This document shows positions 43,134-54,900 of a stretch of 64,000 bases of DNA, in pieces. The DNA is taken from NCBI RefSeq assembly GCF_030704535.1, contig NC_081811.1:8474001-8538000 (forward strand), in the 5' to 3' direction. The stretch is from Vitis vinifera (taxonomy: Eukaryota; Streptophyta; Magnoliopsida; Vitales; Vitaceae). Position numbers and translations under genes: made by a program. Within the stretch, counting starts at the first letter, position 1; every line of letters begins with the position of its first letter. The notes under the pieces are model-generated. The model had not been told where the DNA came from and ran no database searches. It saw only the letters and a list, made by a program, of their open reading frames with translations.

Positions 43134-43688
43134 CCCTCCCCATGGGCTTATATAGGAGGTGAGAAGCTTCTAGAGACCCTTGGAGACATCCACACTTAGC
43201 CACTAGTGGGAAGAGTGTGGAAGGTTCTAGAAATGCCTAGAGAAGTCCACACAACTCTACACTATGGTAGAAGGCATGAGAAGGGTCCAAAGCTTTCTAG
43301 AGAAATCTAAAAGTCTCTTGTATATAGACTTGTACATAGAATAGTCTAGGACATTCTAGAATATTCTTGATTTGTAAGGGAACCCTCCAAGGTTCTAGAG
43401 AGTTCCCTTGGTGCCTATAAATAGGTGAGGGCCTCATTTGGCCAAGGCACCACCCAAAATCACTTACTAACTAAACAAGTAAGCATCCAAGCACTTGTAA
43501 AGGCTTCTTTGAGTAATAAAGAGCTTCCATTCTTTAAGGAGTTGTCTACCAAGCTTCTTAAGATTTCGAGTCGCGAGTGTCTTAGCCGAGCAAGCTAAGC
43601 GTTGGGGAGCAAGGCTGACTTAGCAAGATCAAGCGTCTTGGCTTGTCTAAGTGCCGCACGAGCTTAGTGAATGACTAAGTCCGTGACA
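43112..43688 (+). repeat. right LTR of the Gypsy-type element
   Basis: Same length as the left LTR, with both perfect heat-shock elements and the TATA box preserved. Confidence 0.95.
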
Positions 43689-44585
43689 CTAGTCCCTTAA
43701 GAAACCTAAGAAATCACTATCAAAGCATCACCCACGAGAATCAAGATACTCAACCCCTGAGCAGATGTTTCTCCCAAACTCAAATAGCCCAACTATTCCC
43801 TCTCGGTTCCAGAATAGCCAACAAATCATCATTCTATGAAACCCTTGCAACATTTTTGGCATCAAAGGTGCCTATCAAGCAGTACACAAATATCAAACTC
43901 CATCTCATAGGTTTTGAATCTATCAAATTCTTACAGTGAATTTCTTGTTGTGTCTCCATTATCTTCATCATGCATTCCTTTAATTATAGATATGGTGAAA
44001 GTTTACAGTTTCTAACCTCTATAGTTCAGACTATTTCCTCAAACTTGCTTTTAACATTTTCAATTGTATTGTCAGGTCCTGACTCTGATAGAAAAAAGGA
44101 ACAAAATGGAGAATTTGAAGAAATAGCCAGCACAAAGCTTTATATTCTAACAATCCTATGGTGTTTTTGCTATATGAAAACTCATCTTTTGCCTCACCAG
44201 TCCTGTAAATTTTTTTTTTCTATTTGATAATACAGGGCCTGCAGATCAGAAGTTATTGCTGATTACTTTTGCAGGATTCCCATTTTTTCCTGGAGAGCGC
44301 AGAGGATATCCACAGGAAGAGGTTAAACATCGCCCCCATTGCGATGAACGATGATTGGTAGCCGTTATGTTGGTAAGAAAAAGAAAAGGTATTGGATTTA
44401 CAGTCCTGCATTATGGGCATTTTAAATGGAGATTTCAGGAGCAGTAATAAAAAACATAGATAGGAAAAGGGCAAGAGAAGAAGAAATCATTAAGAGTAGA
44501 TATGATACATTCTCAACACAGACAAGCTATTTAGCTGGAGATCGGAATGATAGGAGAAAACTACAAATTACAATGCCAGCATCAC
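43689..44585. other. intergenic, includes the 3' side of psaE
   Basis: No coding sequence recognised. The last 200-300 bases probably include the psaE 3' untranslated region on the minus strand. Confidence 0.5.
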
Positions 44586-45743
44586 TCAAATAACTTCTTG
44601 AATCTCATCCAAAGCATAATTGTTTGTAGACACATTTGCATAGTTAACTTTGTTGAACCTCACCACAACTGGGTAGCGTGTCTTTGGGTCCTGCCCAGCA
44701 CAAACCAATGAGTCATTGGTCAAGACTTAAGGGTGAGTTTTAGGTAAAGACCCAAAAAAGGAGAGGGAGAGAACTGACCTGGTCAACAGCTACAACTGAT
44801 CCAATGCCATTGTACCAGTAGGATTCCTTCCTTAGAATCTTCACCTGTGCAGTCAAAGGTAGATATAAGTTATTTGACCCTGCATTGCATGTGCTTAATC
44901 CTATGCTTGGTTGCTAAGAAAATTTTGAATCTAGTGAAACCAGGACTCCACAAAACTCAGAATCAGTAACTTCAGTCAGCCTGCTACAACCTTGTAATAC
45001 CCTTAGCTTTCTTATGAATTTCGATTTCTTTTCCCATATTCCTACTCTAAATCATTAAATTGGCTTAGTATATAGGAGAGGACTACATGTAAAGAAATTT
45101 ATGAAGTGAATGAAAATTTTGATTGAAGTGAAGCCTTGTGAAATAGAAATGGAAAATTGGAAGAATATTAGAATTACTGCTAATAGCAAACTTGCTAGTT
45201 TTTTGCCAGTGGACTTAAAAGTGTTCAACACCCTCTTATTGAATTGAATATGAATTATATTATACATGATAAATAATTCACTTGCTTTCATCCTATGTGA
45301 GTATGAATGATATTTACTTCTACTGGGAATACAAAAAAATAAATAAAATTAAAAAAAAATTAAAAAAAAAAAAAAACAAAAACAAAATTCACATCAGCTG
45401 TCAGTTTGTATTAGTTGTATCATCTTTATTGCTGCAAACAGAGATATAAAAGCTCCTAAAAACTGAAGCGATGATGACTGACCTTGGTGCCTCTTTTGGG
45501 TCCAATCGGAGGTGGCTTAGGGGGAGGAGCACCACCCTCTGCCACAGGCGCGGGAGCAGGGGGTGGGGGTGGGGGAGGGGGCGGCGGCCCGCCCTCAGAA
45601 GCCCTGACAACAAGCCTTGAATTTCTATGGTTCTTGGGGGAGAAGATGACCATGGAGGGGGTGGAGGTGGGCTTGGTGGTGGAGTTAGGAGTGGGGGTGA
45701 GGACGAACCCAGAAGCAGCAGATGCCATGCTGCAGCTAGCCAT
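44586..45743 (-). CDS. psaE: photosystem I reaction centre subunit IV (PsaE), chloroplast precursor
   Basis: PsaE is a stromal-side photosystem I subunit that helps dock ferredoxin and supports cyclic electron flow. Exons on the minus strand: 45483-45743 (87 codons), 44779-44844 (22 codons), 44586-44690 (34 codons plus stop), 143 aa in total, with GT-AG introns. The transit peptide is Ser/Thr-rich (start [12 protein letters not shown]). The mature N-terminus has a run of ten prolines, then [13 protein letters not shown]. The conserved SH3-like domain reads [20 protein letters not shown], then [19 protein letters not shown] and [12 protein letters not shown] further in-frame Met lies seven codons upstream, but the chosen start fits the usual precursor. 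The Pro run is longer than I expect for PsaE. Confidence 0.96.
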
Positions 45744-45883
45744 TACCCTTTCTGCTTCAAACACTTCTCTCCTCCTCCTTTCTGCTTGGTGGGTGGTGTT
45801 ATCTCTCTATGAACAATAAAGAGATTGGAAATTGTGGGGGACAAAACCAGAGTTTTGAGAGGTTTAGACTGGTGGGCTTGGGG

Positions 45884-45891
45884 CTTATAAT
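45884..45891 (-). promoter_or_regulatory. candidate TATA box of psaE
   Basis: ATTATAAG on the minus strand, about 140 bp upstream of the start codon. A GATAA (I-box-like) word lies at about 45991-45995 further upstream. Confidence 0.4.
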
Positions 45892-46010
45892 TTTTTGTGG
45901 GAATTATCTGATCATGATTCATTTGGAGGGTGGCATCAATTCGTGCCACCACTGGGGTGCTGCCACATCTGCACCATATCTCATTCCTTCGGATAATGTG
46001 ATCCACCTCA

Positions 46011-46037
46011 TCTCTCTCTCTCTCTCTCTCTCTCTCT
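46011..46037 (-). repeat. (GA)n microsatellite upstream of psaE
   Basis: About 13 TC units on the plus strand (GA in gene orientation), about 270 bp upstream of the psaE start. GA repeats are common in plant promoters and leaders. Confidence 0.85.
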
Positions 46038-46039
46038 TC

Positions 46040-46797
46040 ACCTATATAAATAACATGTGCTCATTAAATGTATTAAAATTTATCCAAACTATGATACTTA
46101 GGAGTGGGCAAAAAAACAAGTAAATTGATGAACCAAACAAATTAAGCAGGATTATGTAATTTATATTTTTGGATAGAAAATAAATTTGAGGGCTATCATT
46201 TTTGAAAAATTAAAATGTATCAACCTATTTTTAGCCTAAATTGAATAAATCAAAACGGATTAAATCAAATCAATTTTAAATCGTGTTGGTTTGAGTTAAT
46301 AAATTAGCTTTAATTAAAGTCAATTAACTCAATTTGATTCTTGAATTCATTAAAAATCAACCTAAATTGAATTGCATCAATTCCTATTAATGTTGTTCAT
46401 TGCAAATAATTGAAAAACTCAATTAAAAATGAGGTACATGAGAAATTATTTGAAAGGGTGGATTGAACGTTGTAAAGACACTAAAGAGTCACTTATTTTA
46501 ATAAATCCTTTATAAAATAGAAGAAAAAAAAGTAAGAAGTCTCTCAAAGGTCATTTGATTAAATAATAGGCAATAATTCTTAAAATGTTTTGTTATTCAA
46601 GTAAGAGCTAGTATTTTGAGTTGATTTATTGTATTGGATTTAATTTTCCTTTTTTTCTTTTTTCTTTTTTCGTTTAGGTATGATAAGGAATGTGGTGTTT
46701 AGAATTTTAGTCAAAGACCTCTCTTATAGATCATACTCTTCTCATCTAATATTTCCCTATACCAAGTCAGATTTTTTAAACTTAGATGTCTAGAGTG
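46040..46797. other. intergenic, AT-rich, no gene seen
   Basis: Repeated short words such as AATTGAATAAATCAAA suggest old repeat debris. Nothing could be assigned. Confidence 0.4.
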
Positions 46798-46800
46798 TAA

Positions 46801-47021
46801 GGTGGTTTTTGTTTTTTGGTTGAATAGAAAAAATCAAAATATTTTATTTTTTTTATTCAATTAAAAATAATTTATTGACATTATCCAATATAACTAAAGT
46901 GAACTTGTTATTAATGGGTTTAGTTTAGGTATGTTGGTTGATATCAACGAGTTAGTTTTAACTGAATAGAAAAAGTAAAATATTTTGATTTTTTCTATTC
47001 AATCAAATAATAAATACCACC
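46801..47021. mobile_element. Tourist-like MITE (PIF/Harbinger type), copy 1
   Basis: 221 bp with long terminal inverted repeats (GGTGGTTTTTG... and ...AATACCACC; the inner parts GAATAGAAAAAATCAAAATA also match in inverted form). It is flanked by TAA at 46798-46800 and 47022-47024. A 3-bp TWA target duplication is the signature of PIF/Harbinger elements. Confidence 0.75.
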
Positions 47022-47024
47022 TAA

Positions 47025-48586
47025 GACTTTAACCAGTCCATTTCCACTTACAACCCCATGTCAAGATCAAAGGTCACAAATAATCAAAATTTTCCCATTT
47101 CATGTTCACTAATCTAAAATTATAAAAGAAGAGAAAATGTTAAAAATATCATTTAAGAAAAAACAAAAACAAAATAAAAGTGGAAGAGCTTGAGAAAAGT
47201 GTATTTCAAATAATTTGGCTTTCTTATAATCAAATAAGAAAAAAAAATTATATAATTTTTTTCTTCATTTTTCTTATTTATTTTATAGCTTATACTACTC
47301 TTTACCTTTTAACTGCATTCAAATTATTAATTAGGAAGGTTTGAACTTTTACATCAAAAGAACCTAGAAAATGCCATGAGGCATATATTGAAACTACATC
47401 GACTCATTTGATTTATTTATCTATATTATTTAAATATGTTGTCATCTTAATATAAGAAGTTAAAACTTAGACAATTCTATGAAAGAAGCCAAAGAGTAAG
47501 TGGAAACAGGAAATAGCAGCTTCTTTGGAGGAAAAAGAAAAACAACATGATTGGAATGCATCTTGTGTACAATGCTAATGCACTAATACAATATTTAAAA
47601 AATAATAATAATGGGTAGAATAAGACACCTCTAAGGCTATTAGGTTTGCTATAAAATATGCACTAATAGTACAACACAAATGTAGGACAAATACTCTTCT
47701 TTACTATGTAAGATATTTTCAATTTATTACAATTAGTGGTACTTTTATGTAACGTTTATTTTGGTTGTTATCTTGTGAAATAAAATTATTTGAAAATTGC
47801 ATTAAGGAACATCTACTTTTCCATAGGTAAACGGAAGTGAATAATTCAATTTATGGTTAACCTCACGTAGAGAAGATTGTAATTGGTGAGGATAAGTTAG
47901 TACAATACAAGGGTGGAAAAGAAAAGGGATATATATTGTTCGGGGGATATTATATAATGATTTTGTTTCAAATGCATGTTTTTGTCATTGTCCAACTATT
48001 GAAGTACAAAAGGATCAGACGCAAGTATGCATTCGTTGTGATCATCACTATGATGTTATCTCATAGTGATGATTATGTTTGTATTTATGTACTTCAATAT
48101 GTTCAACAATTAGAGGACGAAGGAGGTATGATCAATGTGCAAATTTGAAATTGGTAAGTCATGCACACCTTATAAGTTGTCATTGATTCCATGCTACATG
48201 CCTCACATTTTCATGATTTTAGTGTGCTAAATTGTTAATGCTTTTGGGGCAACAAAAACTATTAAAGTTCACACCTTTAACAATGCGCATAATCATTACG
48301 CAAATGATGAATATTCATCTCAACTTTCAATGCAGTCAAACAAAGGTGCTCTTGTCATAGAACAAGTCATAAGGTTAACTCCTTAGTATTTGTCATATCA
48401 AATTTACAAAGATTTCTTTAAATGATATGGTGTTTCATTGTGTTATAAGCAAGATTAGAAATAAAAAGAAATAGCAAAGGAAAGAATATATGACCTTCTA
48501 TAGAATTCATATAAATTATTGTCTTGGTTATGTAAGTGATTAGTACACATTAATCTTAGCAAAATTGCAGAATGTATGCAAATAAT

Positions 48587-48600
<14 letters not shown>
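47025..48600. other. intergenic, AT-rich, possibly the 5' part of the MULE remnant
   Basis: An open frame at 47936-48148 and GC-poor sequence up to the T run at 48590-48617 may be the decayed upstream half of the transposase gene that follows. No motif was recognised here. Confidence 0.35.
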
Positions 48601-48617
<17 letters not shown>

Positions 48618-49150
48618 GCAATAGTTCGATAGTGATTCTTTTCTAGTGCAAGATTTCTTAATGGGTTATCAACTTGTCATTGCAATTGACTCAACCAATT
48701 TAAGTGGACCATATAGAGACTCTTTATTCTTTATGCCAACATATGGTGTTGATGATGATTTGTTCCCAATTGCATTTAGTGTTATCAATTCAAAAAAATT
48801 ATGAATATTGGTTAGGATTTTTATAGAAATTAAAAGACATACCTTATAATAAAGAGGTAATCACAGTATTTGATAGGCAACAAGTGATTCTTTGTAATGT
48901 TCCTAAATTTTTAGGGTTGAAAATCATGCATTTTGCTAGCATCATGTAAAGAAAAATTTTAACAACTACGTGACCAAATACAGTATAAAGGGCAGAAGAG
49001 CTAAAGAGGATAATATGTTATTACTTGACAATGTCGCCTTTGGATGATAATTATGTTGTTGTTATAGAAAAATTGTAGACATATAATAGTAACTTAGCAA
49101 AGTGGGTTGAAGGTAACAATCTACAACATTAGACAATGTCAAAGTTTCCT
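48600..49150 (+). pseudogene. Mutator-like (MULE) transposase remnant
   Basis: In pieces of frame the plus strand gives MGYQLVIAIDSTNLSGPYRD followed by DDDLFPIAFSVINS. This matches the MULE transposase core (IxIDxTxLKGPYxG ... LFPIAFxVV) around its catalytic Asp. Later sequence is broken by stops. No terminal inverted repeats were found nearby. Confidence 0.65.
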
Positions 49151-49197
49151 TAAAAAACATAAGGGTAATATGATAACTAATCTTATCGAATCATTAA

Positions 49198-49320
49198 GGC
49201 TATGTTTGGATCCTAGAAAATTTGAGGGAAAATGTGAGGGAAAGAAAAAAGAAAGAAAAAGTGAAAGAAAATGAAAAATAAGTTTAAACTCAATAAATTT
49301 TGGATGTAATCACATTTTGT
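49198..49320. mobile_element. MITE family M1, copy g (left part only)
   Basis: Starts TATGTTTGGATCCTAGAAAA and carries the purine-rich arm with CTCAATAAATTTTGGATG, then loses similarity. Confidence 0.55.
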
Positions 49321-49479
49321 TTTTAAATTAATTTGACAATCTAAAAAAGATTGGATATAAGTCTCGTGGATTTTATTACAACATATTTAAATGGATTCAT
49401 AGATAATGATATATCCATGAAAATTCCTAAATGATTTAAATTTCCTAAAACAAATAGTACAAAATCTCATAACATGTAC

Positions 49480-50640
49480 TTAATCAAGTCAAAATAATCC
49501 TTGTATGGATTAAAGTAATTCGAATGCATGTTATATAATTGTCTTAACAAATACTTGCTAAAAGAAGAATATGTAAATAACTCTATTGTCTATACATTTT
49601 TGTTAAGAAATCATAAACTAGATTTGCAATTATTATAGTATATGTTGATAACTTAAATCTTATTGGGACTCCTAAAAAGCTCACAAAAACAACAAATTAT
49701 TTGAAAAATGAATTTGAGATGAAAAATCTTAAAAGAAAATAAGATTTTGTCTTGACCTGCAAATTGAACATTTTCCAAATAGATTTTTAATACATCAATC
49801 AACATACATTAAGAAAAATTTGAAGCATTTTTATATGAATAAAACACATCCCTTAAGTTCTCCAATAGTTGTCCAATCACTTGAAGTGCAAAATGACTTT
49901 TTTCGCCCTTGTAAAAAAAATGAAGAATTACTTATTTCTAAAGTATCATATCTTAGTATTATTGATGCACTTATATATCTTGCTAATTATATACTATTCC
50001 CATACATTGTTTTTCCTATTAATTTATTAGCAACATACAATTACACTACAAATTGAAGATATCGGAATAGTATCAAACATATATTGCACTGTCTTCGTGA
50101 AACTACTGATATGAGTGTATTTTATTTAAAAGAATCAAAGTTACAATTACTTGGATATACAAATATAGGATACTTTTCCAACCCACATAAAGTTAAGTCA
50201 CAAATAGACAGTGTGTTTAATTGTGATAATACCGTTATTTCATAAAGATTTGTCAAAAAAACAATGATGACTACCTCTTCAAGTCATTTAGACGTACTTA
50301 CAATTCATTAAGCAAGTCATAAATGTATATGACTAAAATATATGATATAACATATTAGAGAATCATGTGGACTCTTTTGTATTAAAGACAACCCTATGAT
50401 ATTATATGAATGCATGCATTACACATATAAGAGGGGTTGTATTAAAGGAAATAAAACCAAACACATTTTACCAAAATTCTTTTATACTCATGAACTCTAA
50501 AAGTGTGGTGAAATGGATATTCGGTAAATATATTCAAATGATAATCTAGCAAATTTATTCATAAAGTCATTATCAACCTTAACATTTAAAAGATTAACAC
50601 GTAAGATGAGAATGCACCAACTCAAGAATATCAACACAAG
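49480..50640 (+). mobile_element. Copia retrotransposon pol remnant (reverse transcriptase and RNase H)
   Basis: The plus strand, through several frame breaks, gives a reverse transcriptase remnant (VYVDNLNLIGTPKKL near 49640-49680, then LKNEFEMKN and LQIEHF). The Copia connection follows (LSSPIVVQSLEVQNDFFRPC at 49851-49910), then VSYLSIIDALIYLAN and RNase H words (KLQLLGYTN, HIRESCGL, NKTKHILPKFFYTHEL, DNLANLFIKSL). No LTRs were delimited. The order is intact but the sequence is non-functional. Confidence 0.8.
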
Positions 50641-51187
50641 GGAGAGTATGTTTATGAAATAATATTAGTGTACTATACTTTTTTTTTCCTTTATTCAAGT
50701 TTTGTCTCATTGGATTTGATTGATAAGGTTTTTAATAAGACAGTCCTAACAAACCAAAAGCATAATGTATATTTTTTTCTTTATTAAATTTTTCTCATTG
50801 GATTTTTTTATTAACAGGGTTTTAATAAGACATTCTTTTAATGTGGTGAACATCAACAAGGAGCGTTGTAAATGGAGTGATGAATGACCCCAGCATTAAC
50901 TAAGAGTTAGATTAAAGTTTATTTATAAAAGATGAGTAAATGGAAGTCATTTATATCAAATATATAAAAAGTTCCGCATACTTCATATTGGTCACACCTC
51001 GAGTAAGAAGTTCTCTCATTCTTTCTATAATTTCTTCTTCTCCCTTGTACATTTATAACGGTATTATATATATTTCTTTATATTCTTCTTCCCGACTTAC
51101 AATATGTTTATTATCATTTTATAACATATTTAATGTTTTTCTATAAATATTTTAAATAGATATTTCTAAAAAATAAAGGAAAAAAAA

Positions 51188-51806
51188 GGGAGAATTATGT
51201 TTTGGGGTAGATGGGCCCCCAAATTAACAAAAGGTCCATGTAACTTTTCAAATTGAGTTGAAGGATATGAAATAGTAACGGACAAATATACCCTTTAAGA
51301 ACACATATAAAATATTTTATAAAATTAAGTTAAATAATTTTTTTTTTCAAAAATACTAAATTAAATAAAAGTAGTTTTCAAAAATATTAAATTAAATTAA
51401 AGTATTTAAAAAAAATATTAAATTAAATATTTTTTAAATATTAAATTAAATAAATTTTAAATATTAAATTAAATAAATTTATTTTTTTAAAAATATTAAA
51501 TTAAATAAAAGTATTTAAAAAAAATATTAAATTAAATAAAAGTATTTTAAAAAATATTAAATTAAATAAAAGTATTTTAAAAAATATTAAATTACATAAA
51601 AATATTTTAAAAAAATATTAAATTAAATAAAAGTATATTTCAAAAATATTAATTTTTTTTCTCAAAATCAATAAAGGGCATTTTTGGAAATACTGAAAGA
51701 TGATATCCTTCAACTCAATTTCCATATTTTCATTGGGTCTTGGGCTCAATTTGAAGAACCTTTTGTTAATTTGGAAACTCATCTATCCCCAAAACATAAT
51801 TCTCCC
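51188..51806. mobile_element. MULE-type TIR element, 619 bp, with 9-bp target duplication and internal minisatellite
   Basis: Both ends read GGGAGAATTATGTTTTGGGG inward. Similarity continues over roughly 90-120 bp (GTAGATGGG/GATAGATGAG, CCAAATTAACAAAAGGT, AATTGAGTTGAAGGATAT). The flanks are identical 9-mers (GAAAAAAAA at 51179-51187 and 51807-51815), and 9-bp duplications are typical of Mutator-like elements. The A-rich 9-mer weakens the evidence slightly. The interior is a minisatellite. No coding sequence. Confidence 0.8.
51340..51655 (+). repeat. AT-rich minisatellite, unit about 30 bp
   Basis: About nine or ten units of the form AATATTAAATTAAATAAAAG followed by TATTTTAAAA, with variable spacer lengths, fill the middle of the TIR element at 51188-51806. 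Confidence 0.85.
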
Positions 51807-51972
51807 GAAAAAAAAGCCTCTAAAATCATATTATTGAACGTGTGTAATTTTTGTTTATGAAAATCGGAATTTTTGCAATTTCCCGCATGCGCCGTTAATC
51901 AGACCCCTGTCACGTGCCGTTCTCGCTCTTCAATCTCTCTCGGAGCTGGGGTTTCGGACTTCACCATCGACA

Positions 51973-54900
51973 ATGAAGAGAAGAATTTTCCAAACCAGTT
52001 CTACAGCACCATTGCACATCCCCACCGGTCTTCAGGGACCTCAAGGTTTCTTCCTAATTTCACAATTAACCTTCTATTAATTTATTAGTTTTTTTTTTTT
52101 TTTTTTTAAGTTTTCAATTATTTTCGGAGATCGCATTGCTTCGAATTATATTATTTGGTGATTTATCGAACCAATTCACGGCAGATTTTCTGAAATTTCT
52201 TAGTTTTACATATCTTTCGATGCTTAATCGTTTGATATTAGCGAGTAGTGTAGCATGTCTTGTTTTGGTTCGCATTTGATCTGGTTTGCAGTTTCAATTT
52301 GAGGATATTGTTCTACAAAATTGCAGTTAAATAAATATAGTTGAATTTGGATCTGAATTTATGTACATTTGGATAGGTAATTCCGCCAAAAAAAAACCTG
52401 AAAATTTTCTATTAGAAGGGAAAATTGGCTAGCCAGTAACTATTGGAAAAAAATAAAATCTGTGAAATTGGACGAAGCCGAGGGAGATTTGAATTATTTT
52501 TAAAAATTTGGATAACCACTCCAAACTACCATTCTCAACAATACCGGTATGTAATTCCCCATTCCCCATTCATTCAATAATCATGAAACTATCATCAGGG
52601 ATAGGACAATTGGAAAAATGGACAAGTTCAACATGCTGAGCATTTCTTACTATTAACATTTCTCCTAAACTTTCTAGACGTTCGGTACCTCACCTGTGCA
52701 TTTTGCGCGTGGCCAACTCTTAGTTGTTGTTTGTTTTTTTTAACTTTTTGCTCAAAGCAATTTGCTTTCAGATTTCAAATAATTTGTTTTCACTTTTTGT
52801 TGACTTATGACTTATTTCTTAAATTTTTTGACTGAATAGGAAAAGCTAAAATATTTTACATTTTTTGAATACTAAAAGTGAACTACCATAACTAAAGTGA
52901 ACCTATTGGTTTTTTTTTTACTTTCTTATTGCTTCATAGAAATAAAATATTAAAGCAAACCAATAACTTAATATTTAACACTATTTAGTCTTAAGTTTTA
53001 TTTAGAATTAACTCAAAAAAACAAACGCCACCTTAGTGAGGTTCAAGTCAAATGGTCCTTGGCAAATGTGGGTAGTTTAGATAATTGATTTTTTTTTTTT
53101 TTTTCAAAATTACTTGCCTGGTGAATGAGTGATTTTGTGGTATTGAATGCTTGTCTGGAATCTGGATGCTTGCTCCATGGGTTTTGGTATGGCACTTGTG
53201 AGGACTTTATCCTCAATAATCCCATCATTCATTGGTAGAAACTGAAGCATTCATGCATCTTTGATCAGCTGACTTGTGGCTTCATTTGGGATAGCTTCTT
53301 ACTTGTGCTTCTATTTCTAATAAAAGCACAAACATAAGCCTTGATTTTTATTTGGCTTATTAGTTGATGTTTGGGATTATATTTTAAAAGATTTTTTTAG
53401 TGCTAATTTTTTTTTATTTGTCTGGTTGGCAAAAACATTCCTTAAATCTCCTATTGCTTTGTAATGACCATTTTATCCTCTGAAGAACATTTTCTTCACC
53501 GATTTGAATACATATAAAATATTTAAATTTCATTTTATACCTAATAAATATTTATCCAATAATAAATTCATCACACCCAAAATTCCCATATTCATATTTT
53601 ATAATTTAACTATAATAAATAATCATAGAAAATAGATTAAATATTACAAACTATATTAGTTTTTAAACCAGCATAGATAAATAACAATTAATATGAAATA
53701 AGTTTTTTCAAAAAGTATAGATAGAAAAAAAATAGAATCGATATTATCTCATGTCAGAATATTTATCCAACCATAAATGAATTAAAAGAGGATATATTTG
53801 GAATTTTAATTTTTCCTTTAAAAATAAAGGGGCAAAAGTGGTAGTATAAAAGTTTCATTAAAGTCTATAGAGCTTCTTGCATAAATCAAAAAACGTCTTC
53901 TAAAAGAAGCTACCTTATCCTTTCTTTTATTTTAAACTATTTTAAAATTCATAACACTATGATCATAACTTCAACATTACTAAGAGCTCGTTTGGGATAT
54001 CATCCTGTTTTTTGCCTTAGTTGGAAGTTGAAGCTTAAACCAAAATCATAAATTTTAAAGCTCAATATTTGTATTGTAAAAGTTTTATTAAAAATGAAAG
54101 AACTACTTGCATGAGCTAAAATAAAGTTTCTTCAAGAAGTAATATTTGTATGACGTCCATATTGAGCTCTTTTATAAGTCATAAACTCTTTGAACAAAAT
54201 TACTCAAATAGACACCAAAGCTCTTATTAAACTTTTAAAAAAGCTTTTGGCTTCTCATAAGTCAACCCAAACGGGGCCTAAAACATTCATATTTGGCTTA
54301 AAAAATTCTCAAAAGTCAATCCAAATTGGGCATGTCTCTTACAATGAAGTATGGACCAAACACAACACACAACCACAATACTTTGATACACTTATGACAT
54401 GAGAAATCTTGAAAAAGTGGGATGCTGATATGGCAAAGACAATGATCTACAAAGATGTGTTTCTTCTGTAATTGCATTACAAATAATATGTACATAAGTT
54501 TAATTGATGTAAATTTTTATACCACAATATATACCCCGGAAGAAGCTCCAAAACATAACTTTTTTTTTAGATGTATTGGTAATTTTCTGCTACTTGTTTC
54601 ATAGTTTTTCCTTGAAATTCTTGTTCTTTTTCTATATTATAGCTATATACTTGTGTCTTGATGCCTCCAAGGCATGTATCTAGTCATGGGAAAAAATTAT
54701 GATGAAGTTCTGGGCACATCTGGGAAATGTTTGAGTTCTGTCTGGGACTGTAATATCCAACACTGTCCCTGATGTGGATACAGTTCCACTTTGGAAGTTT
54801 TCTTGGTATGAAATATCACAAGTCTGGAAGAGTTATTTGTTTCTTTGTTTTTTTTTCTCCCCTGATAGGCAGGGTCTGTAGGAAATAATTCGTGCAAATG

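Larger units (their letters stand above)
40838..43688 (+). mobile_element. non-autonomous Gypsy chromovirus-type LTR retrotransposon (gag plus chromodomain only)
   Basis: Two 577-bp LTRs (40838-41414, 43112-43688), both TG...CA, differ at about ten positions by eye. The word CTAG abuts both ends, though the 5-bp duplication is not perfect. A primer-binding site TGGTATCAGAGC (41417-41428) follows the left LTR by two bases. A polypurine tract GTGGGGGAGAG (43101-43111) precedes the right one. The 1.7-kb interior encodes gag and then, after the zinc knuckle, runs straight into a chromodomain. Protease, reverse transcriptase, RNase H and the integrase core are absent, so it would need a helper element. 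The few LTR differences suggest a recent insertion. Confidence 0.95.

Noticed and set aside
45484..45819. Glycine-rich plus-strand frame
   Set aside because: Antisense of the proline-rich psaE exon 1; the glycine run is just the complement of the proline codons.
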